A stretch of DNA of 64,000 nucleotides from Pseudonocardia sp. MH-G8 (lineage in GTDB: Bacteria > Actinomycetota > Actinomycetes > Mycobacteriales > Pseudonocardiaceae), in the NCBI RefSeq assembly GCF_002262885.1, contig NZ_NKYF01000022.1, positions 62,001 to 126,000 on the forward strand, written 5' to 3'. This document shows positions 9,508-17,398 of this stretch, in pieces. Both the position numbers and the translations under genes were made by a program. The notes below the pieces were generated by a model, which saw nothing but the letters and a program-made list of their open reading frames with translations, did no database searches and was not told the origin of the DNA. Position 1 is the first letter of the stretch; each line of letters begins with the position of its first letter.

Positions 9508-9568
9508 TGATCGCCGGTTCGGCGCAGCACCGGCACCGTGCGGCCCTCATTGCACCCGACGGCGACCA
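9508..9568. repeat. Palindromic element, copy D (degenerate)
   Basis: TGATCGCCGGTTCGG on the left and TGCACCCGACGGCGACCA on the right form a weaker 61-bp palindrome of the same family as copy C. It overlaps no gene. Confidence 0.5.
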
Positions 9569-9616
9569 GGAACCCGCCGAGCACACCCCGAGACCCGGGG
9601 CCGGGAGGTTGGGCCC

Positions 9617-9740
9617 GATTCGCGGGTGGTGGGGCGCGGCTCGCGGGTGGTGGGTGCGAGTCGCGGGTGAGGGGGCCGCGGCTCCCCGGTGGGGCGCGAC
9701 TTGCGGGTGGTGGGGCGCGATTCGCGGGTGGGGTGCGGCT
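9617..9740. repeat. Degenerate G-rich 20-bp repeats
   Basis: Five to six imperfect copies of CGCGGGTGGTGGGGCGCG occur between the palindromic elements and the imine-reductase-like genes. Runs such as GGGTGGTGGGG could form a G-quadruplex on the plus strand. No coding potential is seen. Confidence 0.55.
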
Positions 9741-9797
9741 CGGCGGTCGTGCGCGGATCGTCAGTGGATCGTGCGGGCGCCCGCTCAGGCTGGTCGC

Positions 9798-10685
9798 ATG
9801 ACAGAAGACGAGAAGGCGGTGACGGTGCTCGGCCTGGGCGCCATGGGCACCGCGCTGGCCGGGGCGTTCCTCGCCGCCGGCCGGCCGACGACGGTGTGGA
9901 ACCGCACGCCGGGCAAGGCGGGCGCGCTGGTGGCCGGCGGGGCGGTGGAAGCCGCGACGATCGACGAGGCCGCGCGGGCGAGCCGGCTCGTGGTGGTCTG
10001 CCTCTGGGACCACCGGTCCGTGCAACAGGCGCTGGATCCGGTCGCCGGCGCGCTGGCCGGGCGCACGGTGGTGAACCTGACCAACGGCACTCCGGGCCAG
10101 GGGCGCGAGCTGGCCGGGTGGGCGCGGCGGCACGGCGCGGCGTTCCTCGACGGCGGCATCATGGCGGTGCCCCCGATGATCGGCGGGCCCGGCGCGTTCG
10201 TGCTCTACAGCGGCGCGCAGGAGGTGTTCGACGCCCACCGGGACGCGTTGGACGCCCTCGGCGAGACCATGTGGGTCGGCGCCGACCCCGGCCTGGCCGC
10301 GCTGCACGACCTGGCGCTGTTGAGCGCCATGTACGGCGTGACGATGGGCGAGCTGCACGCGTTCGCGATGGTCCGTTCGGCCGGCCTCTCCACCACGGCG
10401 TTCGCGCCGCTGCTGCGCCGCTGGACGGACGCGATGAGCGGGTTCCAGGAGCGGATGGCCGCGCAGATGGAGGCGCGCGACTACACCACCGGTGTCGTCT
10501 CGAACCTCGCGATGCAGGCCGCCGCCTTCCACAACTTCTACGACGCGGCGCACGAGCAGGGCGTGAGCCCCGAGCTGATCGCGCCGCTGTACCCGCTGAT
10601 GCAGCGACGGCTGGTCGAGGGCGGTGGGGCGGAGGACCTCACCGGCCTGGTCGAGCTGCTGAACACGAGGAGGACGACGGCATGA
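9798..10685 (+). CDS. Imine-reductase-like NAD(P)-dependent oxidoreductase 1
   Basis: A 295-residue beta-hydroxyacid-dehydrogenase-fold protein. The Rossmann motif is VTVLGLGAMGTALAGAFLAAG with VWNRTPGKA, typical of NADPH preference. GGIMAVPPMIGGPGAFVLYSG is the hallmark of the imine reductase subgroup, and the C-terminal helical domain forms the dimer. The ATG at 9798 places the Rossmann strand near residue 8. Its stop overlaps the ATG of the next gene in ATGA, so the two paralogues are translationally coupled. The family reduces cyclic imines or performs related reductions; the natural substrate is unknown. Confidence 0.85.
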   Translation: MTEDEKAVTVLGLGAMGTALAGAFLAAGRPTTVWNRTPGKAGALVAGGAVEAATIDEAARASRLVVVCLWDHRSVQQALDPVAGALAGRTVVNLTNGTPGQGRELAGWARRHGAAFLDGGIMAVPPMIGGPGAFVLYSGAQEVFDAHRDALDALGETMWVGADPGLAALHDLALLSAMYGVTMGELHAFAMVRSAGLSTTAFAPLLRRWTDAMSGFQERMAAQMEARDYTTGVVSNLAMQAAAFHNFYDAAHEQGVSPELIAPLYPLMQRRLVEGGGAEDLTGLVELLNTRRTTA

Positions 10686-11548
10686 ACGCTCCGGTCACGA
10701 TCATGGGCCTGGGTCCGATGGGCCAGGCGATGGTCCGCGCGCTGCTGGCCGCGGGTCACCCGGTGACGGTGTGGAACCGCACCGCGTCCCGGGCCGACGC
10801 CGTGGTCACGGCGGGCGCGGCTCGCGCGGGGACGCCGGCCGACGCCGTGGCGGCGAGCCCGCTGGTGATCCTGAGCCTCACCGACTACGCGGCGATGTAC
10901 GACGTCCTCGGCGACGTCGGGGAGGAGCTGCGCGGACGGGTGGTCGTCAACCTCAGCTCGGACACCCCCGAGCGGACGCGCGAGGCGGCCGCCTGGCTCG
11001 CCGAGCGCGGGGCGGAGCTGCTCGCCGGCGGGGTGATGGTGCCGGCTCCGATCGTGGGCACCGAGGGGTCCTACGTCTTCTACAGCGGCCCGCGGTCGGT
11101 GTTCGAGGCGCACGAGGCCACGCTGGGCGTGATCGGCCGTCCCGACTACCGGGGTGCGGACCCGGCGCTGGCGCAGCTGTTCTACCAGGCGGTCCTGACC
11201 GTCTTCCTCACCGCGCTCGCGGCGGAGCTGCAGGCGGCCGCGCTGGTGACGGCGGCGGGGGTGCGGGCCGAGGAGCTGATGCCCTACGTGAAGGACACGC
11301 TCGAGCTGGCCGCGGCGTTCGTGGGCGAGACGGCGAAGCACGTCGACGAGCGCACGTACCCCGGGGACCTCAGCACCGCCACGATGATGGGCGCGACGGC
11401 CGACCACATCGTCACGGCGAGCCGGGACGCCGGGCTCGACACGATCCTGCCGGAGGCGGTCAAGTCCCTCTACGACCGGGCGATCGCGGCGGGCCACGGC
11501 GGCGACAACTGGACGAGCCTGTACGAGGTCGTCACGGGGCGGGCGTAG
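10682..11548 (+). CDS. Imine-reductase-like NAD(P)-dependent oxidoreductase 2
   Basis: A 288-residue paralogue of the preceding gene: VTIMGLGPMGQAMVRALLAAGHPVTVWNRT at the N-terminus and GGVMVPAPIVGTEGSYVFYSG as the subgroup signature. The two proteins are clearly diverged in the C-terminal helical domain, where the substrate pocket forms, so they may differ in substrate or act as a heterodimer (inference). It ends 14 bp before a perfect 46-bp palindrome that separates it from the opposing DUF3140 gene. Confidence 0.85.
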   Translation: MNAPVTIMGLGPMGQAMVRALLAAGHPVTVWNRTASRADAVVTAGAARAGTPADAVAASPLVILSLTDYAAMYDVLGDVGEELRGRVVVNLSSDTPERTREAAAWLAERGAELLAGGVMVPAPIVGTEGSYVFYSGPRSVFEAHEATLGVIGRPDYRGADPALAQLFYQAVLTVFLTALAAELQAAALVTAAGVRAEELMPYVKDTLELAAAFVGETAKHVDERTYPGDLSTATMMGATADHIVTASRDAGLDTILPEAVKSLYDRAIAAGHGGDNWTSLYEVVTGRA

Positions 11549-11562
11549 CTCGAAGATCCGCG

Positions 11563-11608
11563 GTATCGGTTGTCCATTGCTGTGATCACAGCAATGGACA
11601 ACCGATAC
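11563..11608. terminator. Perfect 46-bp palindrome, bidirectional terminator
   Basis: Positions 11563-11608 read identically on both strands (GTATCGGTTGTCCATTGCTG and its complement), with no mismatch and no loop beyond the turn. It lies between convergent gene ends at 11548 and 11615, the expected place for a two-way terminator. No T tract is present. Confidence 0.75.
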
Positions 11609-11614
11609 TCGTGA

Positions 11615-11947
11615 TCAGCCGACCGGTTTCAGCGGGTCGTGTCCCAGCGACATCAGCCGGTGCCGCCAGCCGGCCTGCCCGGCTGCCGGCTCCAGGTCGT
11701 CGCGGCGCTGGGCGTGTACCCGCTCGACGACGCGGCGCATCACGTGCGCGTCCACGTCGGTCAGGTCACCGCGGCGCTTGCCGAGGATGCCGAGCACCTC
11801 CTGGCCCGTCGGGGTGCCGGCCTGGTCGGGCAGCGCCTCGGAGTCCTCGCCCGCGTCGCGGGTGCGCAGCCAGTCGCCCAGCTCGCGCGAGGTCATGTTC
11901 ACCACGCGGTGGAACTCGTTCCACAGCTCGTCGTCGACATCGGCCAT
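11615..11947 (-). CDS. DUF3140 family protein
   Basis: A 110-residue acidic, soluble protein of unknown function. The pattern MADVDDELWNEFHRVVNMTSRELGDWLRT, then GQEVLGILGKRR and DVDAHVMRRVVERVHAQR, matches the actinobacterial DUF3140 family, whose N-terminus is predicted helical. The ATG at 11945-11947 is the only sensible start. It stands alone between convergent imine-reductase-like genes and a divergent F420-type oxidoreductase, so context gives no functional hint. Confidence 0.8.
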   Translation of the reverse strand: MADVDDELWNEFHRVVNMTSRELGDWLRTRDAGEDSEALPDQAGTPTGQEVLGILGKRRGDLTDVDAHVMRRVVERVHAQRRDDLEPAAGQAGWRHRLMSLGHDPLKPVG

Positions 11948-12050
11948 GCGTGGGGCCTACCCGTCCCGGTGGCCCCTGACGCACGGCGGCGTAGCTCCGT
12001 GGGCCAGGGGGTACCGCCACCTGCGAGGCGGCGACCGAGAGGACGGGCTG

Positions 12051-13055
12051 ATGGTGGCCTTGGGCTACTCCCTGCTCTGCGAGCAGCGCGGACCGCGCGA
12101 GCTGGTGTCCGACGCGGTCGGGGCCGAGGACGCGGGCTTCGACTTCGCGGTGATCAGCGATCACTACTCCCCGTGGCTGGACGGCCAGGGCCATTCGCCG
12201 AACGCCTGGCCGGTGCTCGGGGCGGTGGCCGCGGCCACCGAGCGCATGCCGCTGATGACCTACGTGACGTGCCCGACCATGCGCTACCACCCGGTGGTCG
12301 TGGCGCAGAAGGCGGCGACGGTGGCGCTGCTCGCCGGGGACGGGCGCTTCTGCCTCGGCCTCGGCTCCGGGGAGAACCTCAACGAGCACGTGGTCGGGGC
12401 GGGCTGGCCGCCGGTGAACGTGCGGCACGAGATGCTCGGCGAGGCCGTCGAGATCATCGGCGAGCTGTTCGCCGGTGGGTACGTCAACCGCCGCGGCACG
12501 CACTACCGCGTCGACTCGGCGAAGCTCTGGGACCACCCCGAGGCCGGCGTGCCGATCGCGGTGGCCGTGTCGGGGGCGCAGTCCGTGCGGGCCTTCGCGC
12601 CGGTGGCCGACGCCATGGTCGCCGTGGAGCCGCGGGCCGACCTGGTGCGGGGCTTCGACGCCACCGCGGGCACGTCGCTGCCCAAGATCGGCCAGCTGCC
12701 GATCAGCTGGGACCCGGACCGCGACGCCGCGATCGACCGGGCGCACGCGCAGTTCCGCTGGTTCGCCGGCGGCTGGAAGGTGAACGCCGAGCTGCCCGGC
12801 ACGGCCGCCTTCGCCGCCGCCACCCGGTTCGTCACCCCGGACGACGTCGCGGCCGCCTTTCCCTGCGGGCCGGACGTGGCGGCCCACGTCGAGGCGGTGC
12901 GCCCGTTCGTCGATGCCGGGTTCACCCACGTCGCGCTGGTCCAGGTGGGTGGGGACACGCAGCACGCGTACCTCCGGTTCGCCGAGCGCGAGCTGTTGCC
13001 CGCGCTGCGCGAGGAGTACGGCCGGACCGAGGCCCCGGCGATCCGGGTGCGCTGA
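12051..13055 (+). CDS. F420-dependent LLM-class oxidoreductase (G6PDH-like subfamily)
   Basis: A 334-residue luciferase-like TIM-barrel protein. The N-terminus GYSLLCEQRGPRELVSDAVGAEDAGFDFAVISDHYSPW and the middle GDGRFCLGLGSGENLNEH with HEMLGEAVEIIGELF match the F420-dependent subfamily related to glucose-6-phosphate dehydrogenase (TIGR03557-like). It should use reduced or oxidised coenzyme F420 in the cytosol. GGACGGG lies just upstream of the ATG at 12051. The 3' end converges on the epoxide hydrolase with a 9-nt gap and no hairpin. True substrate unknown. Confidence 0.85.
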   Translation: MVALGYSLLCEQRGPRELVSDAVGAEDAGFDFAVISDHYSPWLDGQGHSPNAWPVLGAVAAATERMPLMTYVTCPTMRYHPVVVAQKAATVALLAGDGRFCLGLGSGENLNEHVVGAGWPPVNVRHEMLGEAVEIIGELFAGGYVNRRGTHYRVDSAKLWDHPEAGVPIAVAVSGAQSVRAFAPVADAMVAVEPRADLVRGFDATAGTSLPKIGQLPISWDPDRDAAIDRAHAQFRWFAGGWKVNAELPGTAAFAAATRFVTPDDVAAAFPCGPDVAAHVEAVRPFVDAGFTHVALVQVGGDTQHAYLRFAERELLPALREEYGRTEAPAIRVR

Positions 13056-13064
13056 CGCCGCGTC

Positions 13065-14258
13065 TCAGCCCAGCGCGCGGAAGAACCGGCGCAGGTCGTC
13101 GACCAGCAGGTCGGGTGCGTCCTGCGTGGCGAAGTGGCCGCCCCGGTCGTAGACGTTCCAGGACACGATGTTCTTGTGGTCGCGGTCGGCGAACGCGCGC
13201 ACCGACGGGTAGTCGAACGCGAAGTTGGCCAGCCCCAGCGGCACGGTGGTGGGCTCGCTCGGGCCCGCGGTGCCGCGGCCGTTCGACTTCTGGTGCGGGG
13301 GCGCGGCCTCGGCGTCCTCGAAGTAGAAGCGCGCCGACGACGCGGCGGTGCCGGTCAGCCAGTAGATCATCACGTTGGTGAGGACGAAGTCGCGCGGCAG
13401 GCCGGCGCCGAACAGCTGGAGGCTCCAGCCCAGCTGGCCCGCGGGGGAGTCGGCGAGCGCGTGCGCGATGTTCTGCGGCTCGGTGGACTGGAGCTTGTCG
13501 TAGGCGCCCCGGTTCTGCACGAACCACTGCCCGAACGCGTACTTCGCCGCGTCCTCCTGCGAGAGCGCCGCGATCTCGTCCGGGTCGCCGCTCGCGAAGG
13601 AGAAGACCTGCGTGACGTGCACGCCCGTCACGTGGTCGGGGTCGATCCGCCCCACCTCGGGTGAGATCAGCGAGCCGCCGTCGTTGCCGTGCACGCCGTA
13701 GCGGTCGTAGCCCAGCCTGCGCATCAGCTCGGCCCAGGCGGCGGCCACGCGGTACCGGCTCCAGCCCGTGTCGTGGGTGGGTCCGGAGAAGCCGAAGCCG
13801 GGAACCGAGGGGATCACCACGTGGAACGCGTCGGCCGGGTCGCCGCCGTGGGCGCCCGGGTCGGTGAGCGGGCCGATCAGGTCCAGGTACTCGACCACGG
13901 ATCCCGGCCAGCCGTGGGTGAGTATCAGCGGGGTCGCATCCGGCCGGGGTGACCGCACGTGCAGGAAGTGGACGTTCTGCCCGTCGATCTCGGTGGTGAA
14001 CTGCGGGTGGGCGTTCAGCGTCGCTTCCCAGGCGCGCCAGTCGTAGCCGTCGCGCCAGTACTCGACGAGCTCGCGGAGGTGGTCGACCGGTACGCCGTAC
14101 TCCCAGCCCGGCGGCACGGGTCCGGGCTTCCCGCTGCTGCGCACCGCGAGCGGCAGCTCGTCGGCGAACCGGGTGCGGGCGAGTCGTTGCTGCAGGTCGT
14201 CCAGGTCGGCCTGGGGGATCGCGACGCGGAACGGGCGGATGTCGAATGTCGTCGTCAT
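13065..14258 (-). CDS. Epoxide hydrolase (EHN-type alpha/beta hydrolase) 1
   Basis: A 397-residue protein. The N-terminal EHN domain (residues 1-105, [24 protein letters not shown]) precedes an alpha/beta hydrolase core with oxyanion motif HGWPGS (115-120), nucleophile Asp193 in HGNDGGS and catalytic His in DRGGHFA near the C-terminus. Such enzymes open epoxides to diols by a covalent ester intermediate. The ATG at 14256-14258 is preferred to a TTG two codons upstream. A second member occurs at 50525-51688. It diverges from the two-component operon, and two palindromic 18-bp sites lie in the gap. Confidence 0.88.
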   Translation of the reverse strand: MTTTFDIRPFRVAIPQADLDDLQQRLARTRFADELPLAVRSSGKPGPVPPGWEYGVPVDHLRELVEYWRDGYDWRAWEATLNAHPQFTTEIDGQNVHFLHVRSPRPDATPLILTHGWPGSVVEYLDLIGPLTDPGAHGGDPADAFHVVIPSVPGFGFSGPTHDTGWSRYRVAAAWAELMRRLGYDRYGVHGNDGGSLISPEVGRIDPDHVTGVHVTQVFSFASGDPDEIAALSQEDAAKYAFGQWFVQNRGAYDKLQSTEPQNIAHALADSPAGQLGWSLQLFGAGLPRDFVLTNVMIYWLTGTAASSARFYFEDAEAAPPHQKSNGRGTAGPSEPTTVPLGLANFAFDYPSVRAFADRDHKNIVSWNVYDRGGHFATQDAPDLLVDDLRRFFRALG

Positions 14259-14315
14259 GGCCAAAAGGCTGCTGTCGCGAGACGGTGTGCGGTAGAAGCC
14301 GATGTCACCGGCGCC

Positions 14316-14381
14316 CGATGACGAACATCAGCGCCGCGGCGAGGTCGGGCGGTGGGGGGAAAACGATGATGAACATCATCG
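14316..14381. promoter_or_regulatory. Twin 18-bp palindromic sites between divergent operons
   Basis: CGATGATGAACATCATCG (14364-14381) is a perfect 8-2-8 palindrome. CGATGACGAACATCAGCG (14316-14333) is the same site with two changes, 48 bp away. The nearer copy ends 8 bp before the first kinase-like gene. The pair lies between the epoxide hydrolase and the two-component operon, so it may be the binding target of the encoded response regulator or of an unlinked repressor (inference). Confidence 0.55.
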
Positions 14382-14388
14382 GTGCGGC

Positions 14389-15498
14389 ATGACATCGCCA
14401 TCTGGCGACCGCCCCGACCGCTGCGACACGATCGGGCCCGTGACCGCAGCCGTCGACGCCGCGCCGCGGTGGCGCCGGCCGACGGCCGTCCGGTGGGCGT
14501 TCCCCGAGGAGTCCGTGCCGGGCAGCGGGACGGGCGACCGCCGGCTGCGGCTCGCCGCCACCGGGATCCTCGTCGGCACGGTCCTGATCGTGGGCTCCGG
14601 GCTGAGCAGGCTCACCTGGTCCGCTCCGGCCGCCCTGCCCCTGGCGGCGCTGGCGACGGTGGCGTACCTGCCGCTGCACCTTCGGCACCTCACGCACGCG
14701 ATGGCGGGGCGGGTGCCCGCGGGCGACCGCTGGAGCCTGGCGGCGATGGCCGCCGTGGTCCTGGGCGTGCTGCCCGTGCTGGGCGTGCCGTGGCTCGGTG
14801 CCCTGCACCCGCTCGCGGCCTCGGCGCTGTGCGTGCTGCGCGGGCCGTGGTCGTACCTGACCGTGGCGGCACTGGCCGGGACCGCCGCGATCACCGGCGG
14901 GCCGGACTGGGGGGTCTACTTCGCGCTGGCCACCCTGCTGTACGCGGCCGTGCTCGCGGTGCCGGCGTGGTTGATCGGGACCGCTCGCGCCGTGCAGACC
15001 GCGCGTGCCCGGCTCGCCGAGGAGGCGGTCCTGCGGGAGCGGCTGCGCATCGACGGCGAGCTGCGCGACGCGGTGGGACGCTCGCTGGAGGAGATCGTCG
15101 CCCTCGGCGAGCGGGCGGGCGAGCGCGCCGCGGTCTCCCCGGACGCTGCCGGTGACGGGTTGCGCACGCTCGTCCGGACGTCGCGCGACGCCCTCGCCGC
15201 GGCGCGCCGGACCGTGCGCCACTACCGGGAGCCCTCGCTGGCGGGGGAGCTGGCGACGGCGGTGTCGTTGCTGCGGGCGGCGGGAGTCGACGCCGCACTG
15301 GCGCCCGCCCGACCCGGGACGGTGCCCGAGGCGGGGGAGGCGCTCCTGGCTGCACTGCGCGCCGAGGTCGCCCGGCTGCTGCGCGACCCGACGCTGCGGC
15401 GCTGCGTCTTCACGGTGACCTCGAGGGGAGGCCGGACGGGGCTGCGCATCGAGGCGGACGGCGCCGGCCCGGTGATCCGGGAGGTGACACCGACGTGA
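14389..15498 (+). CDS. Degenerate histidine-kinase-like membrane protein
   Basis: A 369-residue protein with about five hydrophobic segments (residues 55-195), a cytosolic helix (TARARLAEEAVLRERLRIDGELRDAVGRSLEEI) and a short C-terminal part. Aligned to the next gene's dimerisation helix (RDVHDLLGQSL), the phospho-accepting His is replaced by Arg226, and the N, D and G boxes of the ATPase domain are missing. It is therefore probably a non-catalytic sensor partner rather than a kinase. Start could be ATG 14389 or GTG 14440. Its stop overlaps the GTG of the true kinase, implying coupled synthesis. Confidence 0.75.
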   Translation: MTSPSGDRPDRCDTIGPVTAAVDAAPRWRRPTAVRWAFPEESVPGSGTGDRRLRLAATGILVGTVLIVGSGLSRLTWSAPAALPLAALATVAYLPLHLRHLTHAMAGRVPAGDRWSLAAMAAVVLGVLPVLGVPWLGALHPLAASALCVLRGPWSYLTVAALAGTAAITGGPDWGVYFALATLLYAAVLAVPAWLIGTARAVQTARARLAEEAVLRERLRIDGELRDAVGRSLEEIVALGERAGERAAVSPDAAGDGLRTLVRTSRDALAAARRTVRHYREPSLAGELATAVSLLRAAGVDAALAPARPGTVPEAGEALLAALRAEVARLLRDPTLRRCVFTVTSRGGRTGLRIEADGAGPVIREVTPT

Positions 15499-16631
15499 CC
15501 CTGTCGACGCTCCGCACGCACTGGTCGCTGCTCACCCTGGCCGTGGTCGAGGTCGCGGTCCCGGTGGTCTACACCGCCTACCCGGTGGCGGGGGAGCCGT
15601 ACGAACAGGACTGGGCGCTGCCGGTCGGGCTCGGGCTGCTGGTGGGGACGCTGCTGGTGCGCCACTGCCTCGCCGCGGCGGCCGGGCGCCGGCCCGCGGG
15701 CTGGGCCTGGACGCTCGCCGCGCTGGCGGTGCTCGGAGCGGTCCCCGGCCCGCTGTGGGGCTGGGAGAACTGGTACGCCTCCGGGGTGTGGGCGTTCGCG
15801 GCGGTCGCGCTCATGGTGCTCCCCCGCGGGGCGGGGATCGGCTGCCTCGCCGCGAGCGGCGCCTTCATCACCGGCGCCACGATCGTGCTCGCCACCGGTG
15901 ACGGCCTCCCACCGGGGGTGATCGCCCTGTGGGCCCTGTACTCGCTGGCAGGCGTCGTGCCGCCGGCCGTGCTGTACGGCGCGGTCGTGCTGACCCGGAT
16001 GCTCGACGAGCTGCGCGCCACCCGCGTCGAGCTGGCGGAGGCAGCGGTCGGGCGCGAACGGCTGCGGGTCGCCCGGGACGTGCACGACCTGCTGGGGCAG
16101 AGCCTGTCGGCGGTGTCGCTCAAGGGCGATCTGGCGCTGCGCCTGCTGACCCGCGACCCGCCCGCCGCGCGCGTCGAGATCGAGGGGATCACCACGCTCG
16201 CCCGTGACGCCCTGCACGGGATGTCGGCGATCACCCGTGACGACTGCCCGGTCTCGCTGGCCACCGAGCTCGACGGTGCGGTCGTCCTGCTCGGCGCGGC
16301 CGGTGTGGCGGTCCGTTCCGACGTGCGGCTGCCCGACCGGCCGCCCGCCGCGCAGCAGGTACTGGCCTGGGGAGTGCGCGAAGGTGTCACCAACCTGATC
16401 CGGCACAGCGACGCCCGCAGCGCCACGCTCTCCGTGACCCCCGCGCACGGCAGGATGCGGCTGGAGCTGGTCAACGACGGCGCCGGCCGCGGCGACGGGC
16501 GCGGGAGCGGCCTGGCCGGAATCGCCGAGCGGGCGACGGCGGTGGGGGGCTCGGCAACCGCGGGGCGGCTGCCGGGCGGCCGCTTCCGGCTGGTGGTCGA
16601 GGTCCCGCACGGCGGCGAGGAGCGCGAGTGA
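15495..16631 (+). CDS. Sensor histidine kinase, DesK/NarX type
   Basis: A 378-residue kinase. The first 165 residues hold four to six hydrophobic segments with very short loops, suggesting that it senses the membrane itself. The HisKA_3 helix contains the phospho-acceptor His197 (RVARDVHDLLGQSLSAVSLKGD). The ATPase domain keeps its N box (EGVTNLIRHS) and a G-rich DGAGRGDGRGSGLAGI segment. The GTG at 15495 overlaps the previous stop, and its own stop overlaps the response regulator start. It should phosphorylate the downstream regulator. Confidence 0.88.
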   Translation: MTLSTLRTHWSLLTLAVVEVAVPVVYTAYPVAGEPYEQDWALPVGLGLLVGTLLVRHCLAAAAGRRPAGWAWTLAALAVLGAVPGPLWGWENWYASGVWAFAAVALMVLPRGAGIGCLAASGAFITGATIVLATGDGLPPGVIALWALYSLAGVVPPAVLYGAVVLTRMLDELRATRVELAEAAVGRERLRVARDVHDLLGQSLSAVSLKGDLALRLLTRDPPAARVEIEGITTLARDALHGMSAITRDDCPVSLATELDGAVVLLGAAGVAVRSDVRLPDRPPAAQQVLAWGVREGVTNLIRHSDARSATLSVTPAHGRMRLELVNDGAGRGDGRGSGLAGIAERATAVGGSATAGRLPGGRFRLVVEVPHGGEERE

Positions 16632-17233
16632 TCCGGGTACTGATCGCCGAGGACATGCACCTGATCCGGGGCGCGCTGGTGGCGCTGCTGACCCTCGAGG
16701 AGGACATGGAGGTGGTGGCGCAGCTCGAGCGCGGTGACCAGATCCTGGACGCCGCCCTGCGCACCCGACCCGACGTGGCCGTGCTCGACATCGACCTGCC
16801 GGGCCTGGACGGGCTCGGCGCCGCCGAGCTGCTGGCCCAGCACCTGCCCGACTGCCGCACGCTGGTGCTCACCGGGCTGTCCCAGCCCGGGTACCTGCTG
16901 CGGGCGCTCAAGGTGCACGTGCGCGGCTTCATCGTCAAGGACGCCCCGGCCGACGCCCTCGCCGACGGGGTGCGGAAGGTGGCGTCGGGGGCGCGGGTGA
17001 TCGATCCCGACCTGATCGCCGCGGCGCTGGCCACGGGCGTGAGCCCGCTGACGCCGCGCGAGACCGACGTCCTGCGCGAAGCCGGCAGCGGTGGGACCAC
17101 CGAGGAGATCGGCGCCCGGCTGGCCCTCTCGCCCGCCACGGTGCGCAACTACCTGTCCAACGCGATCGGCAAGGTCGGTGGCCGCAACCGGATCGACGCC
17201 ATCCGGATCGCCCGGGACGCCGGCTGGCTGTAG
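16628..17233 (+). CDS. NarL/DesR-family response regulator
   Basis: A 201-residue two-domain regulator. The receiver has the acidic pair Glu8-Asp9 and phospho-acceptor Asp54 (VLDIDLPGLDG), with the conserved Thr (LTG) and Lys (IVKDA). The C-terminal LuxR-type HTH spans about 137-195 (LTPRETDVLREAGSGGTTEEIGARL, then SPATVRNYLSNAIGKV). It starts at a GTG overlapping the kinase stop. As last gene of the three-gene operon it is the expected output, and possible targets are the twin palindromes at 14316-14381. Confidence 0.9.
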   Translation: MIRVLIAEDMHLIRGALVALLTLEEDMEVVAQLERGDQILDAALRTRPDVAVLDIDLPGLDGLGAAELLAQHLPDCRTLVLTGLSQPGYLLRALKVHVRGFIVKDAPADALADGVRKVASGARVIDPDLIAAALATGVSPLTPRETDVLREAGSGGTTEEIGARLALSPATVRNYLSNAIGKVGGRNRIDAIRIARDAGWL

Positions 17234-17331
17234 CCCGGGCCGACCGGGCCGGTAAGCGCTCCTGCCTGCAAAGGATTGCAAGCGGTACATCAGCTGGCTG
17301 CGGGCGCGCGGAAGTTCCCTGCAAGAAAAGG

Positions 17332-17360
17332 TTGACGTACTCCGTAAACGGTTTCAGAAT
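17332..17360 (+). promoter_or_regulatory. Promoter with a LacI/cre-type operator in its spacer
   Basis: TTGACG (17332-17337) and CAGAAT (17355-17360) have the ideal 17-bp spacing. CGTAAACGGTTTCA (17343-17356), a near match to the LacI/CcpA-type consensus TGWNANCGNTNWCA, fills the spacer. The following gene is a LacI protein, so autorepression by occlusion of RNA polymerase is likely (inference). Confidence 0.6.
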
Positions 17361-17398
17361 CTGCGGGCAACGCAACGGGGCAGACGACGGGAGAGCGC

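Larger units (their letters stand above)
8772..9797. other. Gene-free, repeat-rich intergenic region
   Basis: I see no convincing gene in this 1-kb stretch: open frames on both strands lack the codon bias of the neighbours and resemble nothing. It instead holds scattered GCGACTCGCG-type words, a 21-bp tandem repeat, four palindromic elements and a G-rich degenerate repeat, listed separately. It must also contain the promoters of the leftward SARP regulator and the rightward imine-reductase-like genes. Confidence 0.6.
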
